Positions 15,649-23,829 of a stretch of 64,000 bases of DNA are shown one piece after another (positions within the stretch are counted from its first letter, which is position 1; the number at the start of each line of letters is the position of its first letter). Both the position numbers and the translations under genes were made by a program. The notes under the pieces were generated by a model. That model was not told the DNA's origin and made no database searches. It was given only the letters and a program-made list of their open reading frames with translations. The stretch is from BQWY01 sp046351095 (GTDB lineage: Bacteria > Nitrospirota > Nitrospiria > Nitrospirales > Nitrospiraceae): assembly GCA_046351095.1 (NCBI GenBank), contig JAXLZC010000001.1, positions 2,542,001-2,606,000 on the forward strand, given 5' to 3'.

Positions 15649-16196
15649 GTGCGCGTCGACGCAGTCGAGTCACCTGTGCGGTGCTCGTGGCGCTTATGCT
15701 CGCGGTGAGCACGGTGTCGGCGCAGGAACCGGGCGCGGAACTTGGTCCTGGCCCAGGTCTGGCGCAGGAGCATGCAATCCCGTGGCAACAACTGCCGCCT
15801 GACGAACAACAGGTGTTGCGCAAATTCAGCGACCGCTGGGATCAGCTGCCCGCCGACAAGCGCGAGCGGTTACGCGCCGGTGCGCAACAGTGGGCGCAGA
15901 TGTCGGAAGCGGAACGCGGACAGGCGCGAAACAGTTTACGGCAGTGGCGGCAACTGAGTCCGAGCCAAAAGGACGAGGTGCGGGCCAAGTTTCAACGATT
16001 CCGGAACCTGTCGCCGGACGACCGCCATGCGCTGCGGCGCGCGCGCAAACATTTTCGTTCGCTGCCGCCGGAGGAACGCCAGGCGTTGCGCGAGCGATGG
16101 CGTCAGATGTCGCCGGAAGAGCGCCGCGCCTTTCGTCGCGAGCAGGGGATCGGGCCTCGCGCCGGGCGCGGGCCGCACCCTAAGCAACAACACTAG
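15645..16196 (+). CDS. DUF3106 family exported protein
   Basis: A 183-residue protein from ATG 15645, coupled to the upstream stop by an ATGA overlap. It has a signal peptide (about residues 1-26, ending VSAQ), then about five tandem helical repeats of roughly 20 residues built on W-x2-LPPDEQ and LSPDDRHALRRA, LPPEERQALRERW, MSPEERRAFRREQ. The repeats are very rich in Arg, Glu and Gln and should form a chain of amphipathic helices, like CpxP/ZraP-type periplasmic chaperones (resemblance only). As the last gene of the sigma operon it may be a periplasmic sensor or an output of the response. Confidence 0.75.
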   Translation: MSARRRSRVTCAVLVALMLAVSTVSAQEPGAELGPGPGLAQEHAIPWQQLPPDEQQVLRKFSDRWDQLPADKRERLRAGAQQWAQMSEAERGQARNSLRQWRQLSPSQKDEVRAKFQRFRNLSPDDRHALRRARKHFRSLPPEERQALRERWRQMSPEERRAFRREQGIGPRAGRGPHPKQQH

Positions 16197-16253
16197 GAGC
16201 ATGCGGTCGACATTTTTGTTGGCTGTTTCGCCGGCGATTCCGTCGTCTCACGC

Positions 16254-16282
16254 TTGACAGGGTCCCGCGCCTCCCACACAAT
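16254..16282 (+). promoter_or_regulatory. Predicted promoter of the AIM24 gene
   Basis: TTGACA (16254-16259, perfect -35), 17-bp spacer, CACAAT (16277-16282). The leader to the ATG at 16398 would be about 110 bases. Confidence 0.55.
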
Positions 16283-16397
16283 TCCCCTCGCCGTTGGTCC
16301 GCTGGTTCGGGTTTGCCGCACGAGCGGGTCTTTTCCTATCCGGTTTGCGCCGATCGTTTCACTGCACCTGCACCGCACTCACCAAGGATCGATTGTC

Positions 16398-17081
16398 ATG
16401 ACGAACGAAATTCTGTATCCCGGGGCGTTCCCCATGGTGCGTATTAATCTCGCCGCAGGCGAATCGTTGAAGGCCGAATCCGGCGCGATGGTGGCGGCGT
16501 CGCCGACGATCGACGTCGAAAGCAAAATGGAAGGCGGTCTGCTCAAGGCGTTGTCCCGCAAAGTGTTGAGCGGCGAACATTTTTTCTTCCAAACCTTGCG
16601 CGCGTCGCGTGGGCCGGGTGAAGTGTTGCTCGCGCCGACGGTCCCTGGAGAAATCGTCACATTCGAGCTGGACGGCGTGAACGAATATATGGTGCAGAAG
16701 GACGGCTTCCTGGCTGGTGCAGACACCGTCACAGTCGACGGGAAAATGCAGGGCCTCAGCCGCGGGTTGTTGGGCGGCGAGGGCTTCTTTATTTTGCGAA
16801 TTTCCGGCAAAGGGTTGTTGGTGTTGAACAGCTTCGGCGCGATTCATCGTGTGGCGCTCAAGCCGAATGAAGAATACATCGTCGACAATGCGCACCTCGT
16901 TGCCTGGAGTGCCACCACGACGTATGCGATGGAGCGCGCGACCTCCGGGTGGATTTCGACGTTCACGTCGGGCGAAGGATTCGTGTGCCGCTTTCGCGGG
17001 CCCGGCCTCGTGTTTATTCAAACGCGTAATCCGCGCGGGTTCGGCGCCTGGATCCGACAGTTCATCCCGGTCAGCGAATAG
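16398..17081 (+). CDS. AIM24 family protein (TIGR00266-like)
   Basis: A 227-residue protein from ATG 16398 after AAGGAT. The segments GESLKAESGAMVAASP, MEGGLLKALSRKVLSGEHFF and the repeated GEGFV/GEGFF strands match the bacterial AIM24 / TIGR00266 family, a trimeric beta-prism fold related to the mitochondrial AIM24 protein. It has no signal peptide, so it is cytoplasmic. Family members are often next to membrane or stress genes but have no proven biochemical role. A metalloprotease gene follows 49 bases later and may be co-transcribed. The family call is firm; the function is open. Confidence 0.82.
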   Translation: MTNEILYPGAFPMVRINLAAGESLKAESGAMVAASPTIDVESKMEGGLLKALSRKVLSGEHFFFQTLRASRGPGEVLLAPTVPGEIVTFELDGVNEYMVQKDGFLAGADTVTVDGKMQGLSRGLLGGEGFFILRISGKGLLVLNSFGAIHRVALKPNEEYIVDNAHLVAWSATTTYAMERATSGWISTFTSGEGFVCRFRGPGLVFIQTRNPRGFGAWIRQFIPVSE

Positions 17082-17130
17082 GTGCCCCGCGTCGACCTGA
17101 TTCGAGCGGCTTCTGTGGCGAGTCCGTGAC

Positions 17131-18279
17131 GTGACGACCATTCCCCAGCCTTCGTCGGCCGACCCGTCGCCGAACGCCCTGTGTTACTGCGACGCCTTTC
17201 CCGAATCGGGTGTGCCCGCTGTTGCCACGGTGCTATCCGACGCTCTCACCGTCGAACTGTTGCCGCCGGAGTTTGCCCGACAGTTTCGTCTCCCTTTCGA
17301 CGCCGTGCATGTCCAAGCCGGCGGATTCGATCACGATCAGCTTGTGCTGCAGTGGACCGGCGAGACGGACGCCGTCGCGTACACGCTCTACATCAAGGAT
17401 GCGACGGTCATCGCGGCGTTGCGCCGCGCGGCGGGCGGTCGGTTCGGCGAACAATTGCACGAGACAGCAGCGGCAGTGCGGCGGCATCGCTCGCGTGGGC
17501 GCACGGTGTTGCTCTCCGTATTATTCGGACTCATCGTCGGTGCGGTCGGCCTCTGGGCCGCCTCGGATGTCTTGACGGCGTGGGCCGTCGCCCGTGTCCC
17601 GCTCTCGTGGGAGGAGACGATCGGCGAATCGGCCTATCGGCAATTTCTCGCCTCGCACACCGTCGTGCGGGACGGTCCGGCCGTCGATGCCGTGCAGCAG
17701 ATCGAGCAGCGATTGACCGCCGCCATTCCGGCGAGTCCCTATACCTTCCGCGTGACCGTCGTGGAGAGCGGGGAGGTGAACGCTTTTGCGTTGCCGGGCG
17801 GGTATATCGTCGTGTTCACCGGTCTGTTGAAAAAAGCGGAACGTGCGGAAGAAGTCGCGGGGGTGATGGGCCATGAGATCAACCATGTGCTGAAGCGCCA
17901 TGCGGTCGGCCGCATCGTGCGCAGTCTTGGGATCATGTCCGTGATCACCATTGTGACCGGCAACCAGCAGGGGTGGGTGGGGTTGGTGCGTGAGTTGGGT
18001 CTCGAACTCGCCACGCTGAGTTTCAGCCGTGAGCAGGAAACGGAGGCCGACCTCGAAGGGGTGCGGCTGTTGCACCGTGCGCATGTGGCGCCGGACGGCA
18101 TGGTCACGTTTTTCGAGCGATTGGGGCGCGAAGCGGGCGCGCAGATCGAATTGCTGTCGAGCCATCCGCTGAGCGAGGAGCGTGCGGCGCGGATCAAGGC
18201 GGAGATGGCGCAATTGCCGCCGTCGTCCCCGGAGACATTCGCCGTGTCATGGCCCGCTGTTGTCGCAGCACTCAAGTAA
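17131..18279 (+). CDS. M48-family zinc metalloprotease, membrane-anchored
   Basis: A 382-residue protein starting at GTG 17131. The N-terminal 120 residues are a cytoplasmic region of unknown type. One transmembrane helix lies at about 126-149 (TVLLSVLFGLIVGAVGLWA). The protease domain then has VNAFALPGGYIVVFTGLL and the zinc motif HEINH at 248-252, with the third ligand expected in REQETEADLEGVRLL. This is the M48C (BepA/Oma1-like) pattern for proteases that clear misfolded envelope proteins. The first domain is unusual, since BepA-type proteins normally start with a signal peptide. Located 49 bases after the AIM24 gene. Confidence 0.85.
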   Translation: MTTIPQPSSADPSPNALCYCDAFPESGVPAVATVLSDALTVELLPPEFARQFRLPFDAVHVQAGGFDHDQLVLQWTGETDAVAYTLYIKDATVIAALRRAAGGRFGEQLHETAAAVRRHRSRGRTVLLSVLFGLIVGAVGLWAASDVLTAWAVARVPLSWEETIGESAYRQFLASHTVVRDGPAVDAVQQIEQRLTAAIPASPYTFRVTVVESGEVNAFALPGGYIVVFTGLLKKAERAEEVAGVMGHEINHVLKRHAVGRIVRSLGIMSVITIVTGNQQGWVGLVRELGLELATLSFSREQETEADLEGVRLLHRAHVAPDGMVTFFERLGREAGAQIELLSSHPLSEERAARIKAEMAQLPPSSPETFAVSWPAVVAALK

Positions 18280-18368
18280 GCCATCGCGAGCCGACGCCGA
18301 CAGGGCCAGTCAGGGCTGGACAGATGTTTGATCGTAGGACTGCGGACTCGGAACTACGTACACCTGCC

Positions 18369-18397
18369 TTGACATCATGTGCTGGCGCAACTATAGT
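18369..18397 (+). promoter_or_regulatory. Strong promoter of the TRL lipoprotein gene
   Basis: TTGACA (18369-18374), 17-bp spacer, TATAGT (18392-18397): a near-consensus housekeeping promoter. Leader of about 88 bases to the ATG at 18492, ending in GGGAGGT. Confidence 0.75.
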
Positions 18398-18491
18398 GCG
18401 CCCTGTTTAAGTGTGGTATTTCGAACACACCTGCATCGTTCCACATGTGCGGTTCGTTGGTCTCCACATCTCACTCATAGGGAGGTATTCC

Positions 18492-18833
18492 ATGAAGAGA
18501 GCATTGATGTCCTTGGGTGTGGTTGCGTTTGCCGCATCGCTCGTTGGCTGCTCGGGCGTGGGTGGGTACACCCAGCCGGCGGGACTTCATCCGCATGGAT
18601 GGGTCTTCTCCGAGACCACCTCGGGAACGATCCTGAACGACAACGGCACCTCCCCCTCTAAGACCGGCAGATCGTGCGGAACCAGCATCTTGGGCATGGT
18701 CGGCACTGGTGATACGAGCGTGGAAGCTGCGATGAACAACGGCGGCATCAAGAAAGTGGTCTTCACCGAGCACTATGTGAAGAACATCTTGGGCGTCTAC
18801 GTCGAGGTCTGCACGATCGCCAAGGGCAACTAA
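18492..18833 (+). CDS. TRL-like family lipoprotein
   Basis: A 113-residue protein from ATG 18492 with the ribosome site GGGAGGT. The lipobox SLVGC puts the lipidated Cys at residue 20. The mature part shows the TRL pattern (named after a tRNA-associated locus): GRSCGTSILGMVGTGDTSVE, NNGGIKKVVF and NILGVYVEVCTIAKG. Small single-domain periplasmic lipoprotein, likely anchored to the outer membrane. Its strong promoter and ideal terminator suggest high expression as a monocistronic unit. The function of the family is unknown. Confidence 0.8.
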   Translation: MKRALMSLGVVAFAASLVGCSGVGGYTQPAGLHPHGWVFSETTSGTILNDNGTSPSKTGRSCGTSILGMVGTGDTSVEAAMNNGGIKKVVFTEHYVKNILGVYVEVCTIAKGN

Positions 18834-18860
18834 GCGAACCTAGTGTTCGCAGCGTGTGCG

Positions 18861-18894
18861 AAGGGGCGTGGCCGCTCGGCCACGCCCCTTTTTT
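18861..18894 (+). terminator. Rho-independent terminator
   Basis: A perfect 13-bp stem, AAGGGGCGTGGCC (18861-18873) with GGCCACGCCCCTT (18878-18890), tetraloop GCTC, then a T-run that continues the stem end. It ends the TRL lipoprotein gene. Confidence 0.92.
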
Positions 18895-18971
18895 GTGTGT
18901 ACGTGGGGGCTATGCGGTGCCCTCGCACAAAGTCCACTGCTTGATTCTTGGCGGTCGATCGTGCCAGATGC

Positions 18972-19658
18972 ATGGCGATGTGCCGCCGCTCCTCCCGTTC
19001 GAGGCCTAATGTTTTTACAACGTTGACCTGCGCAGTCGCGGCCTTCCTCTTTCTTGCGAGTGCTCCGAATATGGCTCGGGCCACCGAGTCGATGGATATC
19101 TACATCAGTGGATACGGCATCGGGGCGGTCGTGCAGGATCGTCCGGTACAGCTGGCGAATATGTCGAGTGTCGCGGCCAACATCAGGCCTGGCGCGGGAC
19201 TCGGCTTGCGTATTGGATTTTTCCCCGAACTGACGCGTCGTGTGGCGGGCGTCGAGTTGGAATACTTCGGCTTCTATCAAAGATTTTCGTTTCTGACTCC
19301 CAATCCAAGCGGATCGCCAGGCCTCGCGCAAGGATCGAGTGGGCTCCTGGTCACCAACAGCATGGTCAATCTTGTGCTCCGTCGACCGACGGGAGACCTT
19401 CGTCCATATGCGGGATTTGGCGTCGGGTATGCCTCCGGTGTGTTGCACAGCCCCACGATTCCAGGCCGGAGTACGGGCGATTGGGATTCCACGGCGGCGT
19501 TTGCGTATCAGTTCATCGCCGGGGTGCACGCGCAGGCTGGTGCACGCACGTTTCTCTTCGCCGAATACAAATGGGTCGCAGCCGACTACCATTGGAATGG
19601 ATTTGCGATGGATGTTCGCACGCAGGCCGTCGCGTTCGGGGTCGGATACATGTTCTAG
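18972..19658 (+). CDS. Outer-membrane beta-barrel protein
   Basis: A 228-residue protein if ATG 18972 is used (ATG 18978 and TTG 18948 are alternatives; none has a good ribosome site). The signal peptide runs to about residue 38 (TCAVAAFLFLASAPNMARA). The mature chain is a set of alternating-hydrophobicity strands (VAGVELEYFGFYQRFSF, GLGLRIGFFPEL, RPYAGFGVGYASGVL, TFLFAEYKWVAADY) and ends in GVGYMF, the terminal Phe required for BAM insertion. The size suggests eight strands, OmpW/OmpA-barrel style. Ligand unknown. Confidence 0.75.
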   Translation: MAMCRRSSRSRPNVFTTLTCAVAAFLFLASAPNMARATESMDIYISGYGIGAVVQDRPVQLANMSSVAANIRPGAGLGLRIGFFPELTRRVAGVELEYFGFYQRFSFLTPNPSGSPGLAQGSSGLLVTNSMVNLVLRRPTGDLRPYAGFGVGYASGVLHSPTIPGRSTGDWDSTAAFAYQFIAGVHAQAGARTFLFAEYKWVAADYHWNGFAMDVRTQAVAFGVGYMF

Positions 19659-19683
19659 AAAAGTGTCAGGGGCAACTCCTCGC

Positions 19684-19711
19684 TTGATCACAATACTCAC
19701 ATTGTTATAAT
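19684..19711 (+). promoter_or_regulatory. Promoter of the DUF3015 gene
   Basis: TTGATC (19684-19689), 16-bp spacer, TATAAT (19706-19711, perfect -10). The leader of about 45 bases ends in AAGGAGGGG. Confidence 0.75.
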
Positions 19712-19763
19712 GGCGGCGTTTGGTTCGGACGGGCATTATTTTCTTTACCCAAGGAGGGGAGCG

Positions 19764-20267
19764 ATGAAGAAGTCTGTCTTGTTCTTGTCCGCCGTGTCCA
19801 TGGTTGCGTTGTCCAGCGTGGCCTTTGCCGGCAACCCTGACACGGGCCCTGGCTGCGGTTTGGGCAAGTTGGCCTGGGATGGCTATAAGAACCAAAAGAA
19901 CATCGGGCCTCAGGTCATGATGGCTACCACCAACGGGACGTTCGGGAGCGGCACGTTCGGGATCAGCAGCGGAACGTCCGGTTGCACGAACGACGGTCAG
20001 GTGTTTACCGAGAATAAGTCCACGATGTTTGCGAATTTGAACTTCGAGAACTTGGCCCAAGATATGGCTAAGGGGCAGGGCGAAAACCTCGCCTCGCTCG
20101 CAACCTTGATGGGCGTGCCTGCCGAACAGCAGGGCGCGTTCTTCTCGCTCGCGCAGGAAAAGTACCAGGGTTTGGTTGAAGCGGGACAGGCCTCACCGGT
20201 TGCCTTGATCAAGGCGTTGAATGACGCCATGGTCGGGAGCCCGATGTTGGCGCAAGTCGTTCGCTAA
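19764..20267 (+). CDS. DUF3015 family exported protein
   Basis: A 167-residue protein from ATG 19764 with a strong ribosome site (AAGGAGGGG). Signal peptide of 22 residues ending AFAG. The mature N-terminus has TGPGCGLGKLAWDG, then QVMMATTNGTFGSGTFGIS and SGTSGCTN, the usual DUF3015 features with two conserved Cys. The C-terminal half is helical (LAQDMAKGQGENLASLATLMG). A periplasmic protein of unknown function. Strong promoter, ribosome site and terminator suggest an abundant single-gene transcript. Confidence 0.85.
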   Translation: MKKSVLFLSAVSMVALSSVAFAGNPDTGPGCGLGKLAWDGYKNQKNIGPQVMMATTNGTFGSGTFGISSGTSGCTNDGQVFTENKSTMFANLNFENLAQDMAKGQGENLASLATLMGVPAEQQGAFFSLAQEKYQGLVEAGQASPVALIKALNDAMVGSPMLAQVVR

Positions 20268-20277
20268 GCGTTCTGCG

Positions 20278-20314
20278 AGAGGCTCCTGGGCATTCGGCTC
20301 AGGGGCCTCTTTTT
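20278..20314 (+). terminator. Rho-independent terminator
   Basis: AGAGGCTCCTG (20278-20288) pairs with CAGGGGCCTCT (20300-20310) with one G-T wobble and an 11-base loop, followed by a T-run. It ends the DUF3015 gene. Confidence 0.88.
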
Positions 20315-20380
20315 CTATTCCTCACGGTTCACTCACGCCCAGGTGTTCGAGCGGCGCCAGTGCTGAGGTGCTAGTTCCTC

Positions 20381-22315
20381 GTGTCACCGATCCGGATCGC
20401 CGTTCTTCTGTTCTTCTCCCTGCTCAGTGCTGCCTTATGTGTTGCCGCTGAGTCCACAGCGCCATCTGCGGTCGCACAGAACAACTACCTCCTAGAGCTT
20501 CAGTCACGCGCTGCCGAGTTACGACTCGCGGAGGCGCGTGAGTGGCAGGTGCTGCTGCGCTACCGTCCCCAGTGGATGGGCGGTGTCGCCAGCCAGCAAG
20601 ACGATCCGAGATTTTTTCTCGCTCCCGCCGGCAAGACAGACGCAGTTGCCGAGTTAGAAGCGACCTTAACTGCGTTTTTCAGCGATCGGTTGGTGGGGCG
20701 GTCGCAACAACCGGCGCAATGCGCCTTTGTCGGGCGCTACCATTGGTTGCGCGAGCAGCTCCAGTTCGACGACAGCCGGCTCATGCCCAATCCCTGCGAA
20801 CGTTTCCAGCGCTGGTTCGACGAATTTAAGGCTGCCGGCGTCACCGTCATCGTGCCCGCCGGATTTATGAACAATCCGTCGTCGATGTTTGGCCATACCT
20901 TTTTGCGGATCGACCAGCGGGGGCAAACCGATCAGACACGTATCCTGGCCTACACGATCAACTATGCCGCCGAATTGCCGCCGGACGCAGGCGTCGAATA
21001 TGCCTTCAAGGGCGTCTTCGGCGGCTATAGCGGTTTTTACACGACCATTCCCTACTATTTGAAAGTCCAGGAGTATCGCGACCTCGAAAATCGCGACATC
21101 TGGGAGTACCGCCTCAATCTGACGCCGACGCAGGTGCGCCGCATGCTCATGCATGCGTGGGAAATGGGCAACGCCTCGTTCGACTATTTTTTCTTCGGCG
21201 AAAATTGTTCGTATCACATGCTGTCGTTGCTCGACGCCGCCGATCCGTCGTTCCGATTGGCCGATCAGTTTCCCGCCTATACGTTGCCGACCGATACCAT
21301 TCGTGTGTTGATGGCCGTGCCCGGATTGGTCGGGCCCGTGACCTATCGCCCATCGCGTCGGACGGTGGTGCAACGCAAACGCGCGCAGTTATCTGCCGAG
21401 GAAGACCAGTGGTTGTTGCGAGGCATCGCCGATCCGACGGCGCTGCGATCCGACGTGTTTCGTGACCTCGCGGCGCCGCGTCAGGCGCTCGTGCTCGATA
21501 CGGCCTCGGATTATTTGTTGATGCGCGGGGAAGGCAGTGGGCCCGACGACGACAAGGGATTTCGCGCAAAAAATCGTCAGGTGTTAACAACACGGAGTCA
21601 GTTGAAAACGCCCTCGCCCGACGTGAACGTCGCGCCCCTTACCGAGCGTCCCGATATCGGCCATGGCACCACGCGTGCGAGTGTCGGCGCAGGGTGGCGG
21701 AACAACGCGCTGTATGAAGAGGCGTCGTTTCGGTTGGCCTACCACGATCTGTTGGATCCCCAGCCGGGGTATACGCCGGACGCGCAGATCGAAGCGATGA
21801 GTGTCAGCCTGCGGCACTACCATCGGTACGACCAAAGCCGCGTCGAGCGATTCACGCTCTTGAATATGACGTCGCTGTCGCCGATGGATCGTCTCTTTCA
21901 CGCGCCGTCCTGGCGGTTGAATCTTGGGATGAACACCATCCGGCATGGCGGCTGTCAGCTCTGCAGCAACGGTCTGATGAGCGCTGGGATCGGCGGTGCC
22001 GTCGAATCGACGGTGCTGCGTCGGGAACTGTGGTTCGCGTTTGCGGATGCGGAAGGCAACTACAGCCGCGCGTACGACGAGCGGCATCGTGCAGGCGGCG
22101 GCGGGACGGTTGGCCTGCTGACCGATATCACCGAGCGATGGAAGCTGCTGGCCTCGGCCTCCTATTTTCGATATGTCCTCGGTGAGCACTCCGAAGAGTG
22201 GCGCTGGACCGTCGGGCACCGTGTCACGCTGAGCCGCAATTGGGCGCTTCGCCTCGACTATTCGCATCGGCCGCACGACAACGACGTCTTGCTTGCCGTC
22301 CAAGCATTTTTTTAG
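20381..22315 (+). CDS. Lnb-like DUF4105 protein, putative lipoprotein N-acyltransferase
   Basis: A 644-residue exported protein starting at GTG 20381 after GAGGTG; signal peptide to about residue 23. The central DUF4105/Lnb domain (about 140-320) has all family landmarks: NNPSSMFGHTFLRID with His172, FGGYSGFYTTIPYYLKVQEY, RDIWEYRLNLTP, and FFGENCSYHML with Cys276 and His279. In the Bdellovibrio protein of this family the domain N-acylates lipoproteins at the periplasmic face. The C-terminal 250 residues are strand-rich and end in AFF, suggesting an outer-membrane barrel. An alpha/beta hydrolase gene starts 6 bases later and is probably co-expressed. Family assignment is strong; activity is inferred. 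Confidence 0.8.
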   Translation: MSPIRIAVLLFFSLLSAALCVAAESTAPSAVAQNNYLLELQSRAAELRLAEAREWQVLLRYRPQWMGGVASQQDDPRFFLAPAGKTDAVAELEATLTAFFSDRLVGRSQQPAQCAFVGRYHWLREQLQFDDSRLMPNPCERFQRWFDEFKAAGVTVIVPAGFMNNPSSMFGHTFLRIDQRGQTDQTRILAYTINYAAELPPDAGVEYAFKGVFGGYSGFYTTIPYYLKVQEYRDLENRDIWEYRLNLTPTQVRRMLMHAWEMGNASFDYFFFGENCSYHMLSLLDAADPSFRLADQFPAYTLPTDTIRVLMAVPGLVGPVTYRPSRRTVVQRKRAQLSAEEDQWLLRGIADPTALRSDVFRDLAAPRQALVLDTASDYLLMRGEGSGPDDDKGFRAKNRQVLTTRSQLKTPSPDVNVAPLTERPDIGHGTTRASVGAGWRNNALYEEASFRLAYHDLLDPQPGYTPDAQIEAMSVSLRHYHRYDQSRVERFTLLNMTSLSPMDRLFHAPSWRLNLGMNTIRHGGCQLCSNGLMSAGIGGAVESTVLRRELWFAFADAEGNYSRAYDERHRAGGGGTVGLLTDITERWKLLASASYFRYVLGEHSEEWRWTVGHRVTLSRNWALRLDYSHRPHDNDVLLAVQAFF

Positions 22316-22321
22316 CGCACC

Positions 22322-23083
22322 ATGCTCGACCAACTCTTCGTCTACCATCCGGCGCCGTGGAACGAACGGAATTGGGCGGCGGAAAGCGGCCTGCCGCTGG
22401 AGGACGTGTGGTTCCGCACGCCTGCCGGCGCCATGCGCTTTGGGTGGTACGTTCACGTTCCGCAGAGCGAGTGGGTCTTGCTCTGGTGCCACGGCAACGC
22501 CGGGAATATCGCCGATCGTTTGGGCAATCTTCGGTTGCTGGTCGAGGCGGGGCTGTCGGTATTTTTGTTCGACTACGGGGGATACGGGCGCAGCCCAGGG
22601 CGGCCGTCGGAGGCTGGACTCTATGCGGATGCCTTGGCGGCGTATGACCATGTAATCGTACGACGCGGGGTTCGACCGGATCGTGTCGCACTCTTCGGGC
22701 GGTCGCTCGGCGGCGCAGTTGCGGGGGAGGTCGTCGTCCAACGTCCGATCGGCGCGTTGATCTTGGAGTCGACGTTCCCGTCCATCGAAGCGGTGGCGAA
22801 AACGCATTATTGGGGATTACCCGTACATTGGCTGTTGGGGGCGCGCTTTCAGTTGGATGATCGCGTGCGGACCGTGTGTGTTCCGACACTCGTGGTGCAC
22901 GGCGACCGCGACGATATCATTCCGATACAGCTGGGGCGTGCGGTGTACGATGCGCTCGGCACACAGCAAAAGACGTGGTATGCCGTCTCCGGCGCCGACC
23001 ATAACAATGTGCTGATGGTCGGTGGACAGGCCTATCTCCAACGACTCCTGACCTTCCTCCGCAGCGTCCGTCAGCGTGCATGA
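22322..23083 (+). CDS. Alpha/beta hydrolase (ABHD13/17-like serine hydrolase)
   Basis: A 253-residue protein. The oxyanion segment LLWCHGNAGNIADRL, the second landmark DYGGYGRSPGRPSE, the nucleophile elbow FGRSLGGAVA with Ser128, the acid in VVHGDRDDIIP and the base in SGADHNNV form a complete catalytic set. This pattern is typical of bacterial relatives of ABHD13/ABHD17, which remove acyl groups. It lacks a signal peptide, though the N-terminus (LDQLFVYHP) is of the type often preceded by a membrane anchor. It begins 6 bases after an Lnb-like lipoprotein acyltransferase gene, so a role in acyl turnover is attractive but unproven. Confidence 0.82.
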   Translation: MLDQLFVYHPAPWNERNWAAESGLPLEDVWFRTPAGAMRFGWYVHVPQSEWVLLWCHGNAGNIADRLGNLRLLVEAGLSVFLFDYGGYGRSPGRPSEAGLYADALAAYDHVIVRRGVRPDRVALFGRSLGGAVAGEVVVQRPIGALILESTFPSIEAVAKTHYWGLPVHWLLGARFQLDDRVRTVCVPTLVVHGDRDDIIPIQLGRAVYDALGTQQKTWYAVSGADHNNVLMVGGQAYLQRLLTFLRSVRQRA

Positions 23084-23168
23084 ATACGATGCGCTCGGCA
23101 GTGCCCAGTTCGTCTGCAAGGCGCGCGCCACGGGCGTTTGCGCCGAAACGATCGTGCGATTTTCTCTG

Positions 23169-23197
23169 TTAAAGTTTCCCGATAAAGCGGGTAAGAT
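23169..23197 (+). promoter_or_regulatory. Promoter of the PilZ-like gene
   Basis: TTAAAG (23169-23174), 17-bp spacer, TAAGAT (23192-23197). The ATG at 23206 is the ninth base after the hexamer, so the mRNA would have at most one or two leader bases. Confidence 0.55.
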
Positions 23198-23205
23198 GTC
23201 CGACT

Positions 23206-23718
23206 ATGGATTTCCCATTTCGTCAGAGTGAAGCCTATCCCGGTGCCCGGTTACACGTCGATCCGGAGCGGGAGGAAATCTCGATCCGCACGGCGGACGG
23301 CACGGTGCTCGGCGTCGTCGGCTGGGAAGCGGTCGCGCAGGCGGCCTTGCAGCAGGGCTCCGCAGCAAGCGAGCCTACGCCGATGATTCCGCTAGAACTG
23401 CGGGTGCGGTACCAAGCGGCGGGGACCGTCGCCGGCGAAGGGATGACGGTCGAGTTTGGCGGCAGCGGATTTTTTCTCGAGACGAGCACGCCGTTGCCTG
23501 TGGGCACGGAGCTGTCGGTGGAGTTTGCGCTTCCCGATCAGCCGCAACGCAAAATTGCGACGAAGGGGCATGTCGTGCGGGTCCGGCAGCGTCCGGAGCG
23601 CCAGGTACTGTTGCCCGGCATGGAAGTGCGTTTCCACGATATCGCTGCCACGGATCAACAGCAGGTCAGCGCGTTGGTGTCGGCGTTAGAACGCAATCGC
23701 GTGGCTCACCGCTCGTAA
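23206..23718 (+). CDS. PilZ-like domain protein
   Basis: A 170-residue cytoplasmic protein. Residues 1-60 are a separate N-terminal part. Residues about 65-165 have PilZ-fold features: EFGGSGFFLETSTPLPVGTE matches the D/N-x-S-x2-G block and following strand, then KGHVVRVRQ and GMEVRFHDI. The Arg pair (R-x3-R) that binds cyclic di-GMP in classical PilZ domains is not clear here (LELRVRYQ), so nucleotide binding is uncertain. Similar to PilZ variants of the TIGR02266 kind. No ribosome site; the promoter sits at the start codon, so translation is probably leaderless. Confidence 0.72.
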   Translation: MDFPFRQSEAYPGARLHVDPEREEISIRTADGTVLGVVGWEAVAQAALQQGSAASEPTPMIPLELRVRYQAAGTVAGEGMTVEFGGSGFFLETSTPLPVGTELSVEFALPDQPQRKIATKGHVVRVRQRPERQVLLPGMEVRFHDIAATDQQQVSALVSALERNRVAHRS

Positions 23719-23829
23719 TCGCGATGTGCGTCGTGTCGTTGATGCCCTGTGTCTGTGCGTGACACGTCTCCCGGTTGTCTCCTCTCCCAATCGATCAATC
23801 CACAGGCACAGATCGTTGCGTAAATCGTT

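Noticed and set aside
18492..18833. TRL-like gene as evidence for a nearby tRNA
   Set aside because: The family name comes from a tRNA-associated locus elsewhere; I see no cloverleaf or T-loop sequence in the flanks.
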